The position numbers were made by a program, and so were the translations under genes. A stretch of 64,000 nucleotides of DNA from Williamsia limnetica (GTDB taxonomy: Bacteria > Actinomycetota > Actinomycetes > Mycobacteriales > Mycobacteriaceae). Below, piece after piece: positions 37,104 through 46,165 of the stretch; the stretch's first letter is position 1; the number at the start of each line of letters is the position of its first letter. Where the stretch lies: positions 186,001 through 250,000 of the forward strand of contig NZ_QJSP01000003.1 of the NCBI RefSeq assembly GCF_003217475.1. The letters run 5' to 3'. The notes beneath the pieces were generated by a model. The model did not search any database. It was not told the origin of the DNA and saw nothing but the letters and a program-made list of their open reading frames with translations.

Positions 37104-37559
37104 ATGTCATCTGTCGGAACTACGGTTGACAACGTGGACAACGCGGGTGGGGCCGGGACGGGCGACGGCGGAGCAGCGGACTTCGACCAGGTCGTGGAGA
37201 TCCTTCACGCCCGCGCCCTCGCGCTGCCGGAGGTGTACTCCGAACCGGCGTGGGTGGGCGTCCGCTGGCGTGTTCGCGGCCGTACATTCGCGCACGTCCT
37301 CGACATCATCGGCTCCCATCCCCCGTCCTACTCGAAGGCCGCGAACACTGCGGGTCCCGCGATAGTGCTGATGTTCCGTTCGGCGGGCGATGAATTGGAG
37401 GCTTTGCGCCACGCCGGGACACCGTTCTTCCCGACGCCGTGGCGCGCCGACGAGATCGGACTGCTGATCACAACGGACACCGATTGGAGCGAGGTCACCG
37501 AACTCGTGACGGAGAGTTATCGGGTGCTCGCGCCGCCGACACTGGGTGCACGTGTCTAG
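37104..37559 (+). CDS. MmcQ/YjbR family protein
   Basis: A protein of about 140-150 residues with the YjbR/MmcQ fold: FDQVVEILHARALALPEVYSE near residue 27, a WVGVRWRVRGRTFAHV strand pair, and the ending DEIGLLITTDTDWSEVTELVTESYRVLAP. The family has a double-wing fold and was proposed to bind DNA, but its biochemical role is unknown. The ATG at 37104 has no ribosome site. A GTG at 37134 lies 7 bases after TACGGT, a -10-like element, and could be a leaderless start. Confidence 0.78.
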   Translation: MSSVGTTVDNVDNAGGAGTGDGGAADFDQVVEILHARALALPEVYSEPAWVGVRWRVRGRTFAHVLDIIGSHPPSYSKAANTAGPAIVLMFRSAGDELEALRHAGTPFFPTPWRADEIGLLITTDTDWSEVTELVTESYRVLAPPTLGARV

Positions 37560-37581
37560 GTCCCGCGGGTGAGGCCACCGT

Positions 37582-39564
37582 TCAGCCTCGGCTCCAGGTG
37601 TGCGCCGCGCCCTGCCTGCGGTACCACTCGAGCAGGTCCGGATCGTCGACGGACCGAGGGTCCACCGCGACATCGGATCGCCCTGCGAGAATCGCGGTCA
37701 CCGGGACCTCGAGCTTCTTCCCGGTCCGCGTGTGGGGGATGCCGGGCGCGACGATCACCTCGTCGGGGACATGTCGCGGGGACAGCCGGGCGCGGATCTC
37801 GGTCCGGATCTCGGTGATCAGCCGCTCGTCGAGGTTCGACCCCGGCGTCAGTGTGACGAACAAGGGCATCCAGTAGGCACCGCCGGGACCATCGACCCCG
37901 AGCACGAAGCCCTCTGAGATCTGTTCGATTCCCTCGACGACCTCGTATATGTCCGCCGATCCCATGCGGATGCCGTTCCGATTCAGCGTCGCATCGCTCC
38001 GTCCATGGATGACGATGGAACCGCGCTCGGTGAGCGTCACCCAATCGCCGTGGCGCCACACGTCCGGCCTCGGACCGGTGGACCACTGATGGTCGAAGTA
38101 GGCCTTTCGATACCGCTCACCGTCGGGGTCGTCCCAGAAGCCCACCGGCATCGACGGCATCGCGGTGGTGATCACCATCTCACCCACCTCTCCCACCAGA
38201 GGCGTGCAGTCAGGACCCCAACTCTCCAACTCCACGCCGAGGTAGCGGACCGACAATTCACCCGGAACGACGTCGATCCCGGGAGACCCACCTGCGAACG
38301 CCGTGACCACGTCGGTGCCCCCGCTGATCGATGACACACCGATCCCGTGTCGCACGTGGTCGTCGACCCAGACGAAGAGGTCTGCCGCCAGGGTCGAACC
38401 CGTGCTACCGATCGTGCGCAGCGCACCGAGATCGTGATCGGCACCCGGGTTCAGATTTGCTTTACGAGACGCCTGCAGTTGTCCGGGGCTCGTTCCGAAA
38501 TAGCTGACCTTCTCCGACTCGACGACCTGCCAGAGCCGGTCGGCATCGGGATAGAGAGGATGGCCGCTGTAACAGATGATCCGGGCGCCGACGAGCAACC
38601 CGGCGATCTGGTAGTTCCACATCATCCAACTCAGCGCGGTCTGCCAGAAGAACACGTCACCGGAGTCCATGTCGCCGTGCAGGCCAACGGCTTTGAGGTG
38701 TTCAACCAGGACTCCTCCGTGGCCGTGCATGATGCCTTTGGGCTTGCCTGTGGTGCCCGAACTGAAGAGCACCCAGAGCGGATGGTCGAAGGGGACCGAT
38801 TCGGTGGTCAGATCTGCCGACCTGCTCACTGCGACATCGAACTCCACCGCAGTGGTGGCCATCTCGTCATCGGGGGGTCGGCCTTGCGCCTCCTGACCGG
38901 CGACCCTCACCACCAACTGCCCCACCAGGGTGGGCAGCAACGCCGCCAACTCGGCACTGTCACTGCGCTTGTCGATCCACTTGCCGCCATATCGGTAACC
39001 GTCGGCCCACACCAGCACCTTCGGCTCGAGTTGCGCGAGACGGCCCGCGGCGCCGGCGGGTGCAAAGTCCTGCCCGCACCCCGAGAACACCGCACCGAGC
39101 GCTGCGGTCGCGAGGAACAAGATCACCGCTTCGGGCACATGTGGAAGATAGGCGACGACCCGGTCACCGCGCCCGACACCGAACTCTCGCAACGTGGCCG
39201 CGACCCCGGCCACCTGCGGTGCGAGTGCTGACCACGCGATCTCGGTGCGACCACCGTCCTCGGTCAACCCGACGATCGCCGCCCCCGGCAGCCGGGTGTG
39301 GTTCATCACCTGATCCACATAGTTGAGCGACACCCCGGGAAACCAGCGAGCACCCGGCATGGTCGGGTCGACAAGGATGTCCTCGTCCGACTCCCCCAGC
39401 ACCGTGCCTCCGGTCGGAGTGAGCGCATACAGATTCCACAGATCACGCCAGAACTGCTCGGGATGGTCGACCGACCACCGCCACAATGCCTCGTAACCCG
39501 TGAGGTCGAGACCACGCTCAGCACTGACGCGGGCGGCGAAATCTTCGATTGCGCTTGTCGTCAC
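37582..39564 (-). CDS. Acetoacetate-CoA ligase (acetoacetyl-CoA synthetase)
   Basis: A 660-residue AMP-forming ligase. Its N-terminus (LTGYEALWRWSVDHPEQFWRDLW, then MPGARWFPGVSLNYVDQV) is characteristic of acetoacetyl-CoA synthetases. The P-loop is LWVLFSSGTTGKPKGIMHGHGG near residue 268, followed by WQTALSWMMWNYQIAGLLVG, GSTGSTL and GRSDATLNRNGIRMGSADIYE. It activates acetoacetate, the end product of leucine breakdown by the pathway encoded at 50.7-58.5 kb, so the two may be metabolically linked though far apart. It ends 22 bases from the convergent YjbR gene. Confidence 0.92.
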   Translation of the reverse strand: MTTSAIEDFAARVSAERGLDLTGYEALWRWSVDHPEQFWRDLWNLYALTPTGGTVLGESDEDILVDPTMPGARWFPGVSLNYVDQVMNHTRLPGAAIVGLTEDGGRTEIAWSALAPQVAGVAATLREFGVGRGDRVVAYLPHVPEAVILFLATAALGAVFSGCGQDFAPAGAAGRLAQLEPKVLVWADGYRYGGKWIDKRSDSAELAALLPTLVGQLVVRVAGQEAQGRPPDDEMATTAVEFDVAVSRSADLTTESVPFDHPLWVLFSSGTTGKPKGIMHGHGGVLVEHLKAVGLHGDMDSGDVFFWQTALSWMMWNYQIAGLLVGARIICYSGHPLYPDADRLWQVVESEKVSYFGTSPGQLQASRKANLNPGADHDLGALRTIGSTGSTLAADLFVWVDDHVRHGIGVSSISGGTDVVTAFAGGSPGIDVVPGELSVRYLGVELESWGPDCTPLVGEVGEMVITTAMPSMPVGFWDDPDGERYRKAYFDHQWSTGPRPDVWRHGDWVTLTERGSIVIHGRSDATLNRNGIRMGSADIYEVVEGIEQISEGFVLGVDGPGGAYWMPLFVTLTPGSNLDERLITEIRTEIRARLSPRHVPDEVIVAPGIPHTRTGKKLEVPVTAILAGRSDVAVDPRSVDDPDLLEWYRRQGAAHTWSRG

Positions 39565-39659
39565 GGCTCAAGTATTGCCCACCGAGCGAGCACGTATCCG
39601 GTGTTTGTCGACCTGCGTCACCAGGGTGGAGTCCGGTCGGGACTGCCCTCAGGTCGAAC

Positions 39660-40469
39660 TCAGACCAGTCCCTGCGCCTTGGCCACATCCCAGTAGGAAT
39701 GCAATCCACGAACGTGCTGGCCACCGTCCACCGGGATGAAGTGCCCGGTGACACGTTGGGCGGCGTCGGATAGCAGGAACAGGGCCACGTCGGCGATGTC
39801 GGAGGCTTCCTGGTGCCGCACCTCCGGTCCGACCAGGACGCGGTCCAAGAATTCCTGGCCCATCTGACCGACCGTGAAACCCTCACCGAGCGGCGTCCTC
39901 GTCGTCCCGGGGCCGATGGCGTTCGCCCGGATCCCGTACCGACCGAACTCGCCGGCGCAGACCTGGGTGAACTGGTTGATCCCAGCTTTCGCCGCGCAGT
40001 AATGACCGAGGCCGTCGGTGGCCGCCACCGCGTTGAGTGACGAGATGTTGACGATCGCCCCGGGCAAGTCCTTGGCGATCAACCTCTGCGCGAAAGCCCT
40101 GCTGCACAGGAACGTGCCCTTGAGACACGTGTTAACGATCTTGTCCCACTGCTCGACCGACGTGTCGACGATCAACGAGAGTGCGGCAGTCCCTGCGTCG
40201 TTCACCAACATCTGGACAGCACCGAACTTGTTCTCGGCAGCCGCGAAAGCCTGGTCGACGTCTTTCTCGAGCTCCACGGTCCCTACGGTCCACGACAGTC
40301 GATCGGCCCCGTACTTCGCCTCCAGGTCCCGCCTGGTCAGGTCACCGGTCTCCGCATCGATGTCGAGGACGGCGACCCGGATGTCGCGTTCGAGCAGCTG
40401 GGTGACGATTTCTTTGCCGATACCGCTCGCACCACCAGTGACGAGTGCTGTTTCTCCGTTGAATTGCAT
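39660..40469 (-). CDS. SDR family oxidoreductase, catabolic island
   Basis: A 269-residue short-chain dehydrogenase. Cofactor loop TGGASGIG (residues 12-19), VNDAGTAALS, catalytic Ser in NISSLNAV, Tyr-Lys in YCAAKAG, and the substrate-loop region GPGTTRTPLGEGF. The Asp at the end of strand 2 (VLDIDAETG) suggests NAD preference. It is the last gene of the minus-strand arm of the catabolic island, 84 bases from the CoA ligase gene. It probably oxidises an alcohol made by the P450 in the divergent arm or a ring-opened hydroxyacid. Confidence 0.88.
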   Translation of the reverse strand: MQFNGETALVTGGASGIGKEIVTQLLERDIRVAVLDIDAETGDLTRRDLEAKYGADRLSWTVGTVELEKDVDQAFAAAENKFGAVQMLVNDAGTAALSLIVDTSVEQWDKIVNTCLKGTFLCSRAFAQRLIAKDLPGAIVNISSLNAVAATDGLGHYCAAKAGINQFTQVCAGEFGRYGIRANAIGPGTTRTPLGEGFTVGQMGQEFLDRVLVGPEVRHQEASDIADVALFLLSDAAQRVTGHFIPVDGGQHVRGLHSYWDVAKAQGLV

Positions 40470-40553
40470 GCACGTACCTCAGTTCGGTTGAGAGACTGGC
40501 TGTTCGGACATTGTCTGTAGGACACCAGCGCACGCGTCGTCGATCGCGCCGGC

Positions 40554-41963
40554 TCAGCGAGTGGCGCGCCGATCGACCACACGCCTGGCCTTGAATACGG
40601 TCCGGTCGAGGGTCCCGGGCTCTACCAGGGTGATCGGTATCCGGATTCCGTTGACCTTCTTCATCGTCTTCTCGCCTTCGGCGACCAGCTCGGCCAACGC
40701 GGCGCCTTTACCCGAAGAGTCCCGCGCGTTCCCGGCGAGCCACACCGGATCGTACTCGGCACGAACCTCGATCTCGTCGAGCGCGCCTTCGGTGCGCACG
40801 TGGATCTCGAACTCGACGTCGAAGCCCTCGACACTGCGCAGACACGTCTCGATCGCACTGGGGAAGATGTTGGCGCCGCGGATCAGCAACATGTCGTCGA
40901 GTCGGCCGAGTACCCCTTCGGGCATTCTCGGGTACGTTCTGCCGCAGGAACACACCGAGTTGTCCAGGAAACTCTCGTCTCCCGGGGCGAACCGGATCAT
41001 GGGTTGCGATTCACGCCACAGATGCGTGTAGACGATCGCGCCCCTCGTACCTTCTCGCAGAGGGGAATTGTGATCGGTCGGAGCGACGATCTCCGGGTAG
41101 ACCTCGTCCGAGATGATGTGGGTGCCGGTTCCGGATTGGCAACCGACATTCGTCTGGAACGGATACATCTCGGAAGTCGAGCCGGCATCGATGGCTCGCG
41201 CACCCCAGCCTTCCTCGAGGAGTCGCTTGGTTCCGGGCAGGCTCCCGCCGGGCTCGCCGCCGATCAGCAGGGTCTTGACCGAGCTCTCCCGGAGCGAGAT
41301 CCCCATCTTGGACGCCACTGAGATCAGATGCAGGCAGTAGGACGGAGTCGCACTGAACACGGTCGGCTGCAACCGACGGATGAATTCGAGATGCTTCTCC
41401 GAGTCGGTCACCCCGAGCGGGAACAGGGCTGCACCGATCGCCTCGACTCCCTGCACCACGCCCCAGCCGCCGAAGAACAGTCCGAACGGGAATCCGACCT
41501 GCACCAGATCGTCGGGACGCACTCCCGCACACCATTGCGCCATCGCGTGAACCTCGGCGGCCCGGTCCCAGTCCGCCTGGGACACCGCATACATCGTCGG
41601 GGTACCGGAGGTTCCGGACGAACCGTGGATACGCGCGATGCCCTCATACCCGTCGAACTTGGTGTAGCTACCGAAGATCGGGTGGGCCGCCTGGTCCGCC
41701 ACCAGCATCTTCTTGTTGATGGCGGGCACCTTCGTCGCGAAGTCCTCGAGACTTCCGACCATGTCCGGCGTGAACCCGTGTCGATCGTAATGTTCACGAT
41801 AGAAGGGCAATTCGTCGTACACATAGTGGAGCTGGTGCACGATGCGCTCCAAGATCACCTTGGCGCGGACGTCACTGCTCATCGTCTCGCGTTCCTCATC
41901 CCAGTACTTCGGGAATCCACGAGAGTCGGTCGACGAACTACGTGCTTCGGGGGATCTGGCCAT
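40554..41963 (-). CDS. AMP-forming CoA ligase, phenylacetate-CoA ligase-like
   Basis: A 469-residue ligase of the PaaK-like type. Visible features are the N-terminal FPKYWDEERETM and PFYREHYDRHGFTPDMVGSL, the AMP loop IHGSSGTSGTPTMYAV near residue 105, LIGGEPGGSLPGTKRLLEE, the acid-binding GSTSEMYPF region, a C-SC-GRTYPRM segment and GRLDDMLLIRGANIFP. PaaK relatives activate aryl acids, but similar proteins act on alicyclic and terpene-derived acids. The ATG at 41963 has AAGGA some 12 bases upstream. In this island it should make the CoA ester after ring cleavage. Confidence 0.85.
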   Translation of the reverse strand: MARSPEARSSSTDSRGFPKYWDEERETMSSDVRAKVILERIVHQLHYVYDELPFYREHYDRHGFTPDMVGSLEDFATKVPAINKKMLVADQAAHPIFGSYTKFDGYEGIARIHGSSGTSGTPTMYAVSQADWDRAAEVHAMAQWCAGVRPDDLVQVGFPFGLFFGGWGVVQGVEAIGAALFPLGVTDSEKHLEFIRRLQPTVFSATPSYCLHLISVASKMGISLRESSVKTLLIGGEPGGSLPGTKRLLEEGWGARAIDAGSTSEMYPFQTNVGCQSGTGTHIISDEVYPEIVAPTDHNSPLREGTRGAIVYTHLWRESQPMIRFAPGDESFLDNSVCSCGRTYPRMPEGVLGRLDDMLLIRGANIFPSAIETCLRSVEGFDVEFEIHVRTEGALDEIEVRAEYDPVWLAGNARDSSGKGAALAELVAEGEKTMKKVNGIRIPITLVEPGTLDRTVFKARRVVDRRATR

Positions 41964-42039
41964 CGAACTGGTCCATCCTTTACGAATGCTGGTGGAGGGG
42001 CTGATCAAGGCGTCGCCGGGTGCGACGCCTCGCCGCCGG

Positions 42040-42801
42040 TCAGCCGGCACTTCCCTTTGCGTTCCAGCCTCCGTCGACGGGCAGGATCTCGCCGGTACAG
42101 AACTCTGAGTCGTCGGAGAAGAAGAAGGCTGCTGCATTGGCGATGTCTTCTGGGCGGCCCAACCGGTGGATGATGTGAGCGTTCATGAAGTTCTCCCGCA
42201 TGCTCTCCGTCGTGTTCGCCAGGATCGGGGTGTTTATCGTGCCCGGGCAGATGCAATTGCACCGGATGCCGCGTGGCCCGTACTCGAGTGCGACCTGCTT
42301 GGTGAGACTGACGACGCCGCCCTTGGCGGCGGAGTACGCGGCCAGGTTTTCCAGACCCTTCAGAGCAGCCATGGACGCGATGTTGACGATGCTCCCCGAA
42401 CCCTTGGAGAGCATGTGCGGAATCACCGCCTGCATGCCCAGCCAGACACCGCGCAGGTCGGTCCCGACGACCAGATCCCATCCGTCATCATCGAGATCTA
42501 CGACGGTGTCCGGTCCGAGCGTGTTGGTCACTCCTGCAATGTTTCCCAGAAAGTCCACACCGCCGAACTCCTTGAGGGCCGTCGCCACCAGATCATCCCA
42601 GCTGTCGCGTTGACGAACGTCCATCACCACGTGAACAGCCTTGCCGCCGTTGGCAACGATCTGCTTGGCAGTCCTGTCGTCGGCCTGCAGGTCACCGATG
42701 ACCACCGCAGCCCCCTCGGACGCCGCGCGCAGCGCGGTCGCCTGCCCGATCCCCTGAACGCCACCAGAAATCACTGCGACCTTGTCAGCCAATCGATTCA
42801 T
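42040..42801 (-). CDS. SDR family oxidoreductase, first gene of the minus arm
   Basis: A 253-residue SDR with cofactor loop SGGVQGIGQATALRAA, an NIAGVTNTLG segment in place of NNAG, catalytic Ser in NIASMAAL, Tyr-Lys in YSAAKGG and the C-terminal PVDGGWNAKGSAG. Asp at GDLQADD indicates NAD use. The ATG at 42801 was chosen for AAGGA 12 bases upstream and family length. It leads the minus arm (SDR, CoA ligase, SDR). Role: probably alcohol-to-ketone oxidation before the luciferase-like monooxygenase step. Confidence 0.88.
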   Translation of the reverse strand: MNRLADKVAVISGGVQGIGQATALRAASEGAAVVIGDLQADDRTAKQIVANGGKAVHVVMDVRQRDSWDDLVATALKEFGGVDFLGNIAGVTNTLGPDTVVDLDDDGWDLVVGTDLRGVWLGMQAVIPHMLSKGSGSIVNIASMAALKGLENLAAYSAAKGGVVSLTKQVALEYGPRGIRCNCICPGTINTPILANTTESMRENFMNAHIIHRLGRPEDIANAAAFFFSDDSEFCTGEILPVDGGWNAKGSAG

Positions 42802-43094
42802 CTCGCTACATCCTTTTCGTAGTGCCGCACTGGCGGTGAAAACCTCGCATTCGAGGATCGGACGTGTCGGCCGGTCATCGGGTTCGGCGGACTGGGAGTG
42901 ATTGCACGCTGCCGGCAATCGTCCACGAGTGAGAACAGTGGCAGTCCACTTGCAACCGAAGGCAACCGTTCGTTTGCCTACACAAGACAAGTGTGTCCTA
43001 GGCCACTTTCACTGTCAAGCAGAATTTCAAACACCAGGTGGATTGCCGGGCCGGATTCATCGGCGATCCGGGCCGTGTCCGCCCCCGGGAACGG
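42802..43094. other. Promoter region of the minus arm of the catabolic island
   Basis: About 290 bases without a gene, between the SDR start and the TetR stop. It contains an ACCGTnnGTTTG site at 42965-42976 and a GACA-AGTG-TGTC inverted repeat at 42985-42996, both candidate regulator sites. Confidence 0.55.
42965..42976. promoter_or_regulatory. Candidate island operator ACCGTnnGTTTG, site 3
   Basis: ACCGTTCGTTTG lies upstream of the first minus-arm SDR. The same 12-base pattern recurs at 43822 and 45491 upstream of plus-arm genes. The link to the local TetR regulator is an inference. Confidence 0.45.
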
Positions 43095-43676
43095 TCAACC
43101 ACTCTTGCGCGCGAGGGAGCCAGAGAGAAATATGTCGGCCATCTGGCTGGCCTGCGCGCGGGCAACAGAACGATCCCCCGGGACGTACCACCGAGTCATC
43201 CAGTTGAGGGAACCCACCAGCATCCGCGCTGCGAGGTGGCTATCGATGGAGCTGTCGAATATCTGCATGCGTCGACCCTCGTCGATGATCTCGGTCAAGA
43301 GCGACAGGTACTCTCGGTCCATCGCCGCCCATTCCGGCGATATCCCTTTCCCGACGATCTCCTGCAGATATACCTGAACATACGGCAGGTTGTCCTCGAT
43401 GATGTCCGCGTGGATCAACGCCACCCGGCGGACCTTTTCCGAGGGTGGCAGGTCCGACCCCGCAATCCTGCGGACCTCGGTGAGCAGATGATCCGCAGGT
43501 GATCTCACCACTGCGAACAGCAGGTCTTCCTTGTTGGTGATGTAGTTGTACAAACTGCCCTTGAACATGCCGACCTCGGCAGCGATGTCCTCCAGAGAGG
43601 CGGCGCTATAACCCTTCTGGCTGAACACCTTGGCAGCAGCCTGCACCACGTCAGGCCAGCGGCTCGGTCGCGGCAC
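43095..43676 (-). CDS. TetR family regulator of the catabolic island
   Basis: A 193-residue TetR/AcrR-type regulator. The N-terminal helix-turn-helix is VVQAAAKVFSQKGYSAASLEDIAAEVGMFKGSLYNYITNKEDLL; the rest is a helical ligand domain (VALIHADIIEDNLPYVQVYLQEIVG). It sits between the two divergent catabolic arms and is transcribed away from the ferredoxin operon, the usual place for a local repressor. The effector may be a pathway intermediate, often a CoA ester in this family. A TACCGT...GGTA palindrome lies in the 200-base gap to the ferredoxin gene. Confidence 0.85.
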   Translation of the reverse strand: MPRPSRWPDVVQAAAKVFSQKGYSAASLEDIAAEVGMFKGSLYNYITNKEDLLFAVVRSPADHLLTEVRRIAGSDLPPSEKVRRVALIHADIIEDNLPYVQVYLQEIVGKGISPEWAAMDREYLSLLTEIIDEGRRMQIFDSSIDSHLAARMLVGSLNWMTRWYVPGDRSVARAQASQMADIFLSGSLARKSG

Positions 43677-43821
43677 ATCTTCTCCAATTGATCGATGGTT
43701 CAGTACTCCACATCATAGAACGCCCGCCCGGCTGCACTCGAACAATGCAGCCGGATCCACCGATGCCTTGGACCACGTCGCCGAGTGGTTCGCACTGGCC
43801 ACCAGCTGGACTGTTTAAACT

Positions 43822-43833
43822 ACCGTACGTTTG
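43822..43833. promoter_or_regulatory. Candidate island operator ACCGTnnGTTTG, site 1
   Basis: ACCGTACGTTTG lies within the imperfect palindrome TACCGTACGTTTGGTA, 59 bases before the ferredoxin start, in the gap shared with the TetR gene. Confidence 0.5.
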
Positions 43834-43880
43834 GTAACGTCTTGTTTCAGACGGTTCACCCGGAATCAAAGGAGGTCGAC

Positions 43881-44204
43881 ATGCCGATTGTCACGTACGT
43901 GGACGATGCTGGCGAAGCGCAAGAGATCGACGGCCAGGACGGAGACTCGGTCATGGAGACCGCGGTGACGAATGGCGTCTCGGGAATCGTCGGACAATGC
44001 GGTGGATCACTCGCCTGCGCCACCTGCCATGTCTACATTCATCAATCATGGAGAACCAGAACGGGCTCCGCCTCTGAACTCGAAGAAGAGATGCTGGAAG
44101 GGGCCCTCGCCGAGCACCGTCCGGAGAGCAGACTGTCCTGCCAGATCGTGCTCGACGACAGCCTGGACGGACTGACCGTGACCGTGGCACCGGACCAGTT
44201 GTGA
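43881..44204 (+). CDS. [2Fe-2S] ferredoxin, putidaredoxin/adrenodoxin type
   Basis: A 107-residue ferredoxin with cysteines at positions 40, 46, 49 and 87 (C-x5-C-x2-C-x37-C), the adrenodoxin/putidaredoxin spacing that serves class I bacterial P450s. Sequence marks are GQCGGSLACATCHVYI and RLSCQIVLDDSLDGL; length matches putidaredoxin (106). The ATG has AAAGGAGG 5-6 bases upstream. It is the first gene of the plus arm, overlaps the reductase gene by four bases, and should carry electrons from that reductase to the P450 at 48.9 kb. Confidence 0.95.
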   Translation: MPIVTYVDDAGEAQEIDGQDGDSVMETAVTNGVSGIVGQCGGSLACATCHVYIHQSWRTRTGSASELEEEMLEGALAEHRPESRLSCQIVLDDSLDGLTVTVAPDQL

Positions 44205-45421
44205 CCGGAGGAGTGGCCATCGTTGGCTCATCTCACGCCGGCGTGAACCTGGCCGCATCGCTCCGCGCGCTCGGCTACGCGAGCGAGATCACCATCTTCG
44301 GCGAAGAGTCCTCGGCTCCCTATCAGCGGCCACCGCTGTCCAAGAAACTGATGACCACGCCCACAGGGCCACTGCCGGTGCCGCTCCGGTCGCCGGCGTT
44401 CTTCGAGTCCCGCGCGATCAACGTCGTTCTCGGCACCCGAGTCCTCTCGGTGGATCGCGCGACGGGACTCTTGGAGACATCGCAACAGGCTCAGGTCCCG
44501 TTCGATCGGGTTGCACTCGCCACCGGCGCCCGCGCCCGCAAGTTGGACGTACCCGGTGGCGAGCTGACCGGTGTGCACTACCTCCGAACCTTGGAAGACG
44601 CAGGTCAGCTGCGTCAGCATGCGTGCGACGCATCCTCGGCAGTCATCATCGGGGGCGGTTTCGTCGGACTGGAGGTCGCATCGTCGCTGTCGGCGGCCGG
44701 AAAGTCTGTCACGGTTCTCGAGTCGAGCACCCAGCTCATGGGCAGATCCCTCACAGCGACCACGGCCGGCTTCTTCGAAAAGGTCCACCGCAGCGCAGGG
44801 GTGGACCTGCACCTGTGCGCACGAGTGGATGCGCTGGTCGGACAGGACGGTGATGTCATGGGCGTTCGGCTGGCAGACGGCACCGAGATTCCCGCAGACC
44901 TTGTCGTGGCAGGCATCGGCGCCGTTCCGCGGACCGACCTGGCCCAGCAGATGGGACTCGAACTCGCCGACGGGATCGTGGTGGATGAGTACGCCCGGGC
45001 CAGCGATCCCAGGGTCGTCGCCATCGGCGACGCCGCGGTCTTTCCCCATCCGCTCCGTACCGGCGGGCGGACCCGTCTGGAGTCGGTACAGAACGCCGAT
45101 GAGCAGGCGACCATCGCTGCCAACACCCTGCTCGGAAACCTCGTTCCCTACACCTCGGCGCCCTGGTTCTGGTCCGATCAATTCGGTTTCAAGTTGCAGA
45201 TGGTGGGCGCACCGAAGGTCGTCGACCTAGAGGTCGTCCGAGGCTCGCCCGACGGCGACGACCTGTCCGTGCTGCTCTACTCATCCGGCCGAATCGTCGG
45301 CGGCGAGTTCGTGAATTGTCCGGCAGATTTCGTCGCGGTACGTAAGGCCATCGGTGCCGGCACACATCTCCCACCCGAGATGGCCTGCGATCCCGGCGTC
45401 CCGCTGAAATCGCTCCTGTAA
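44201..45421 (+). CDS. Ferredoxin reductase, putidaredoxin-reductase type
   Basis: A 406-residue FAD/NAD(P)H-dependent reductase. FAD-binding GSSHAGVNLAASLRALG at residues 9-25 replaces the usual GxGxxG with GSSHAG; the pyridine-nucleotide loop is IIGGGFVGLEVASSL near 148. PYQRPPLSKK, VALATGARARKLDVPG and DEYARASDPRVVAIGDAA are characteristic. The start is GTG, overlapping the ferredoxin stop (GTGA). It completes a class I P450 electron chain with the ferredoxin. The flavin reductase next door probably serves a different enzyme. Confidence 0.94.
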   Translation: MTGGVAIVGSSHAGVNLAASLRALGYASEITIFGEESSAPYQRPPLSKKLMTTPTGPLPVPLRSPAFFESRAINVVLGTRVLSVDRATGLLETSQQAQVPFDRVALATGARARKLDVPGGELTGVHYLRTLEDAGQLRQHACDASSAVIIGGGFVGLEVASSLSAAGKSVTVLESSTQLMGRSLTATTAGFFEKVHRSAGVDLHLCARVDALVGQDGDVMGVRLADGTEIPADLVVAGIGAVPRTDLAQQMGLELADGIVVDEYARASDPRVVAIGDAAVFPHPLRTGGRTRLESVQNADEQATIAANTLLGNLVPYTSAPWFWSDQFGFKLQMVGAPKVVDLEVVRGSPDGDDLSVLLYSSGRIVGGEFVNCPADFVAVRKAIGAGTHLPPEMACDPGVPLKSLL

Positions 45422-45490
45422 TTGCCGACCTGCAGGTCTTCGATTGACCCGAGAAATTTCCTGTGATGGGCGCCACATCCGTGATAACCT

Positions 45491-45502
45491 ACCGTTGGTT
45501 TG
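45491..45502. promoter_or_regulatory. Candidate island operator ACCGTnnGTTTG, site 2
   Basis: ACCGTTGGTTTG lies 64 bases before the flavin-reductase start, almost the same distance as site 1 from the ferredoxin start. The 133-base gap here suggests a second promoter inside the plus arm. Confidence 0.5.
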
Positions 45503-45554
45503 CATACGAAGTCCGCACCCGCCAGAGGTGCCCGCAACGAAGTCGAGGTGGAGC

Positions 45555-46055
45555 ATGGAGGAAGTTACCGGCAGGTCTTTCGACCTCGGCGAACTGCGAA
45601 ACATCTTCGGCAGCTTTCCGAGCGGCGTCACTGCCCTGTGCGCAATGGTGGACGACGTACCGGTAGGAATGGCTGCGAGCTCGTTCGCTTCCGTCTCGAT
45701 GGACCCACCCCTGGTTTCGATCTGCGTGCAGAACGAATCCAGAACGTGGAAGCGGTTGCAGAACAGTACTTCTCTCGGAATCAGCGTGTTCGCAGAGGCA
45801 CAACGCGAAGAATGCCTCAGGATGTCCCTGAAAGAGGGGGACCGTTTCGCGCGCGTCGAATGGGAGCAGTCCGGACGGGGTGCCGTCCACCTCAAGAACG
45901 CAGCGGCCACCTTGACCTGTCGGCTTCATTCGGTTGTTCCGGCCGGTGACCACGGCATAGCCCTGCTTCGAGTCGATGACGCTTCGTGCGACCACGACGT
46001 CGATCCCCTCATCTTCCATCGCAGCATGTTTCGAGCCCTTCAGCTACTGAGTTGA
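45555..46055 (+). CDS. Flavin reductase (HpaC/RutF-like) partner
   Basis: A 166-residue flavin reductase-like protein: LRNIFGSFPSGVTALCAMVDD near residue 12, GMAASSFASVSMDPPLVSICVQNESRTW, which forms the flavin site, and LGISVFAEAQREECLRMS. Such proteins reduce FMN with NAD(P)H and hand it to two-component monooxygenases. The next gene encodes a luciferase-like monooxygenase that needs such a supply, so the pair is likely functional. The ATG at 45555 has GAGGTGGAG upstream. It has a possible promoter of its own with an ACCGTnnGTTTG site. Confidence 0.9.
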   Translation: MEEVTGRSFDLGELRNIFGSFPSGVTALCAMVDDVPVGMAASSFASVSMDPPLVSICVQNESRTWKRLQNSTSLGISVFAEAQREECLRMSLKEGDRFARVEWEQSGRGAVHLKNAAATLTCRLHSVVPAGDHGIALLRVDDASCDHDVDPLIFHRSMFRALQLLS

Positions 46056-46165
46056 TCCTGTACAGCGCGGTTCTGGCGAGTCTGAACAGCATCAGAAGAT
46101 GCCTTCCCAACTGTTCCACCACAGCATTTTCGTTCAAATGAGTTTCCGATCAAGGAGGATTGACG

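Noticed and set aside
39565-39659. tRNA or small RNA in short gaps
   Set aside because: No cloverleaf, T-arm GTTCRANNC or CCA end was found in this or other gaps of the window.
43095-43676. KstR or KstR2 identity for the island regulator
   Set aside because: The sequence does not resemble either beyond the common TetR helix-turn-helix, and no steroid-specific genes are present.
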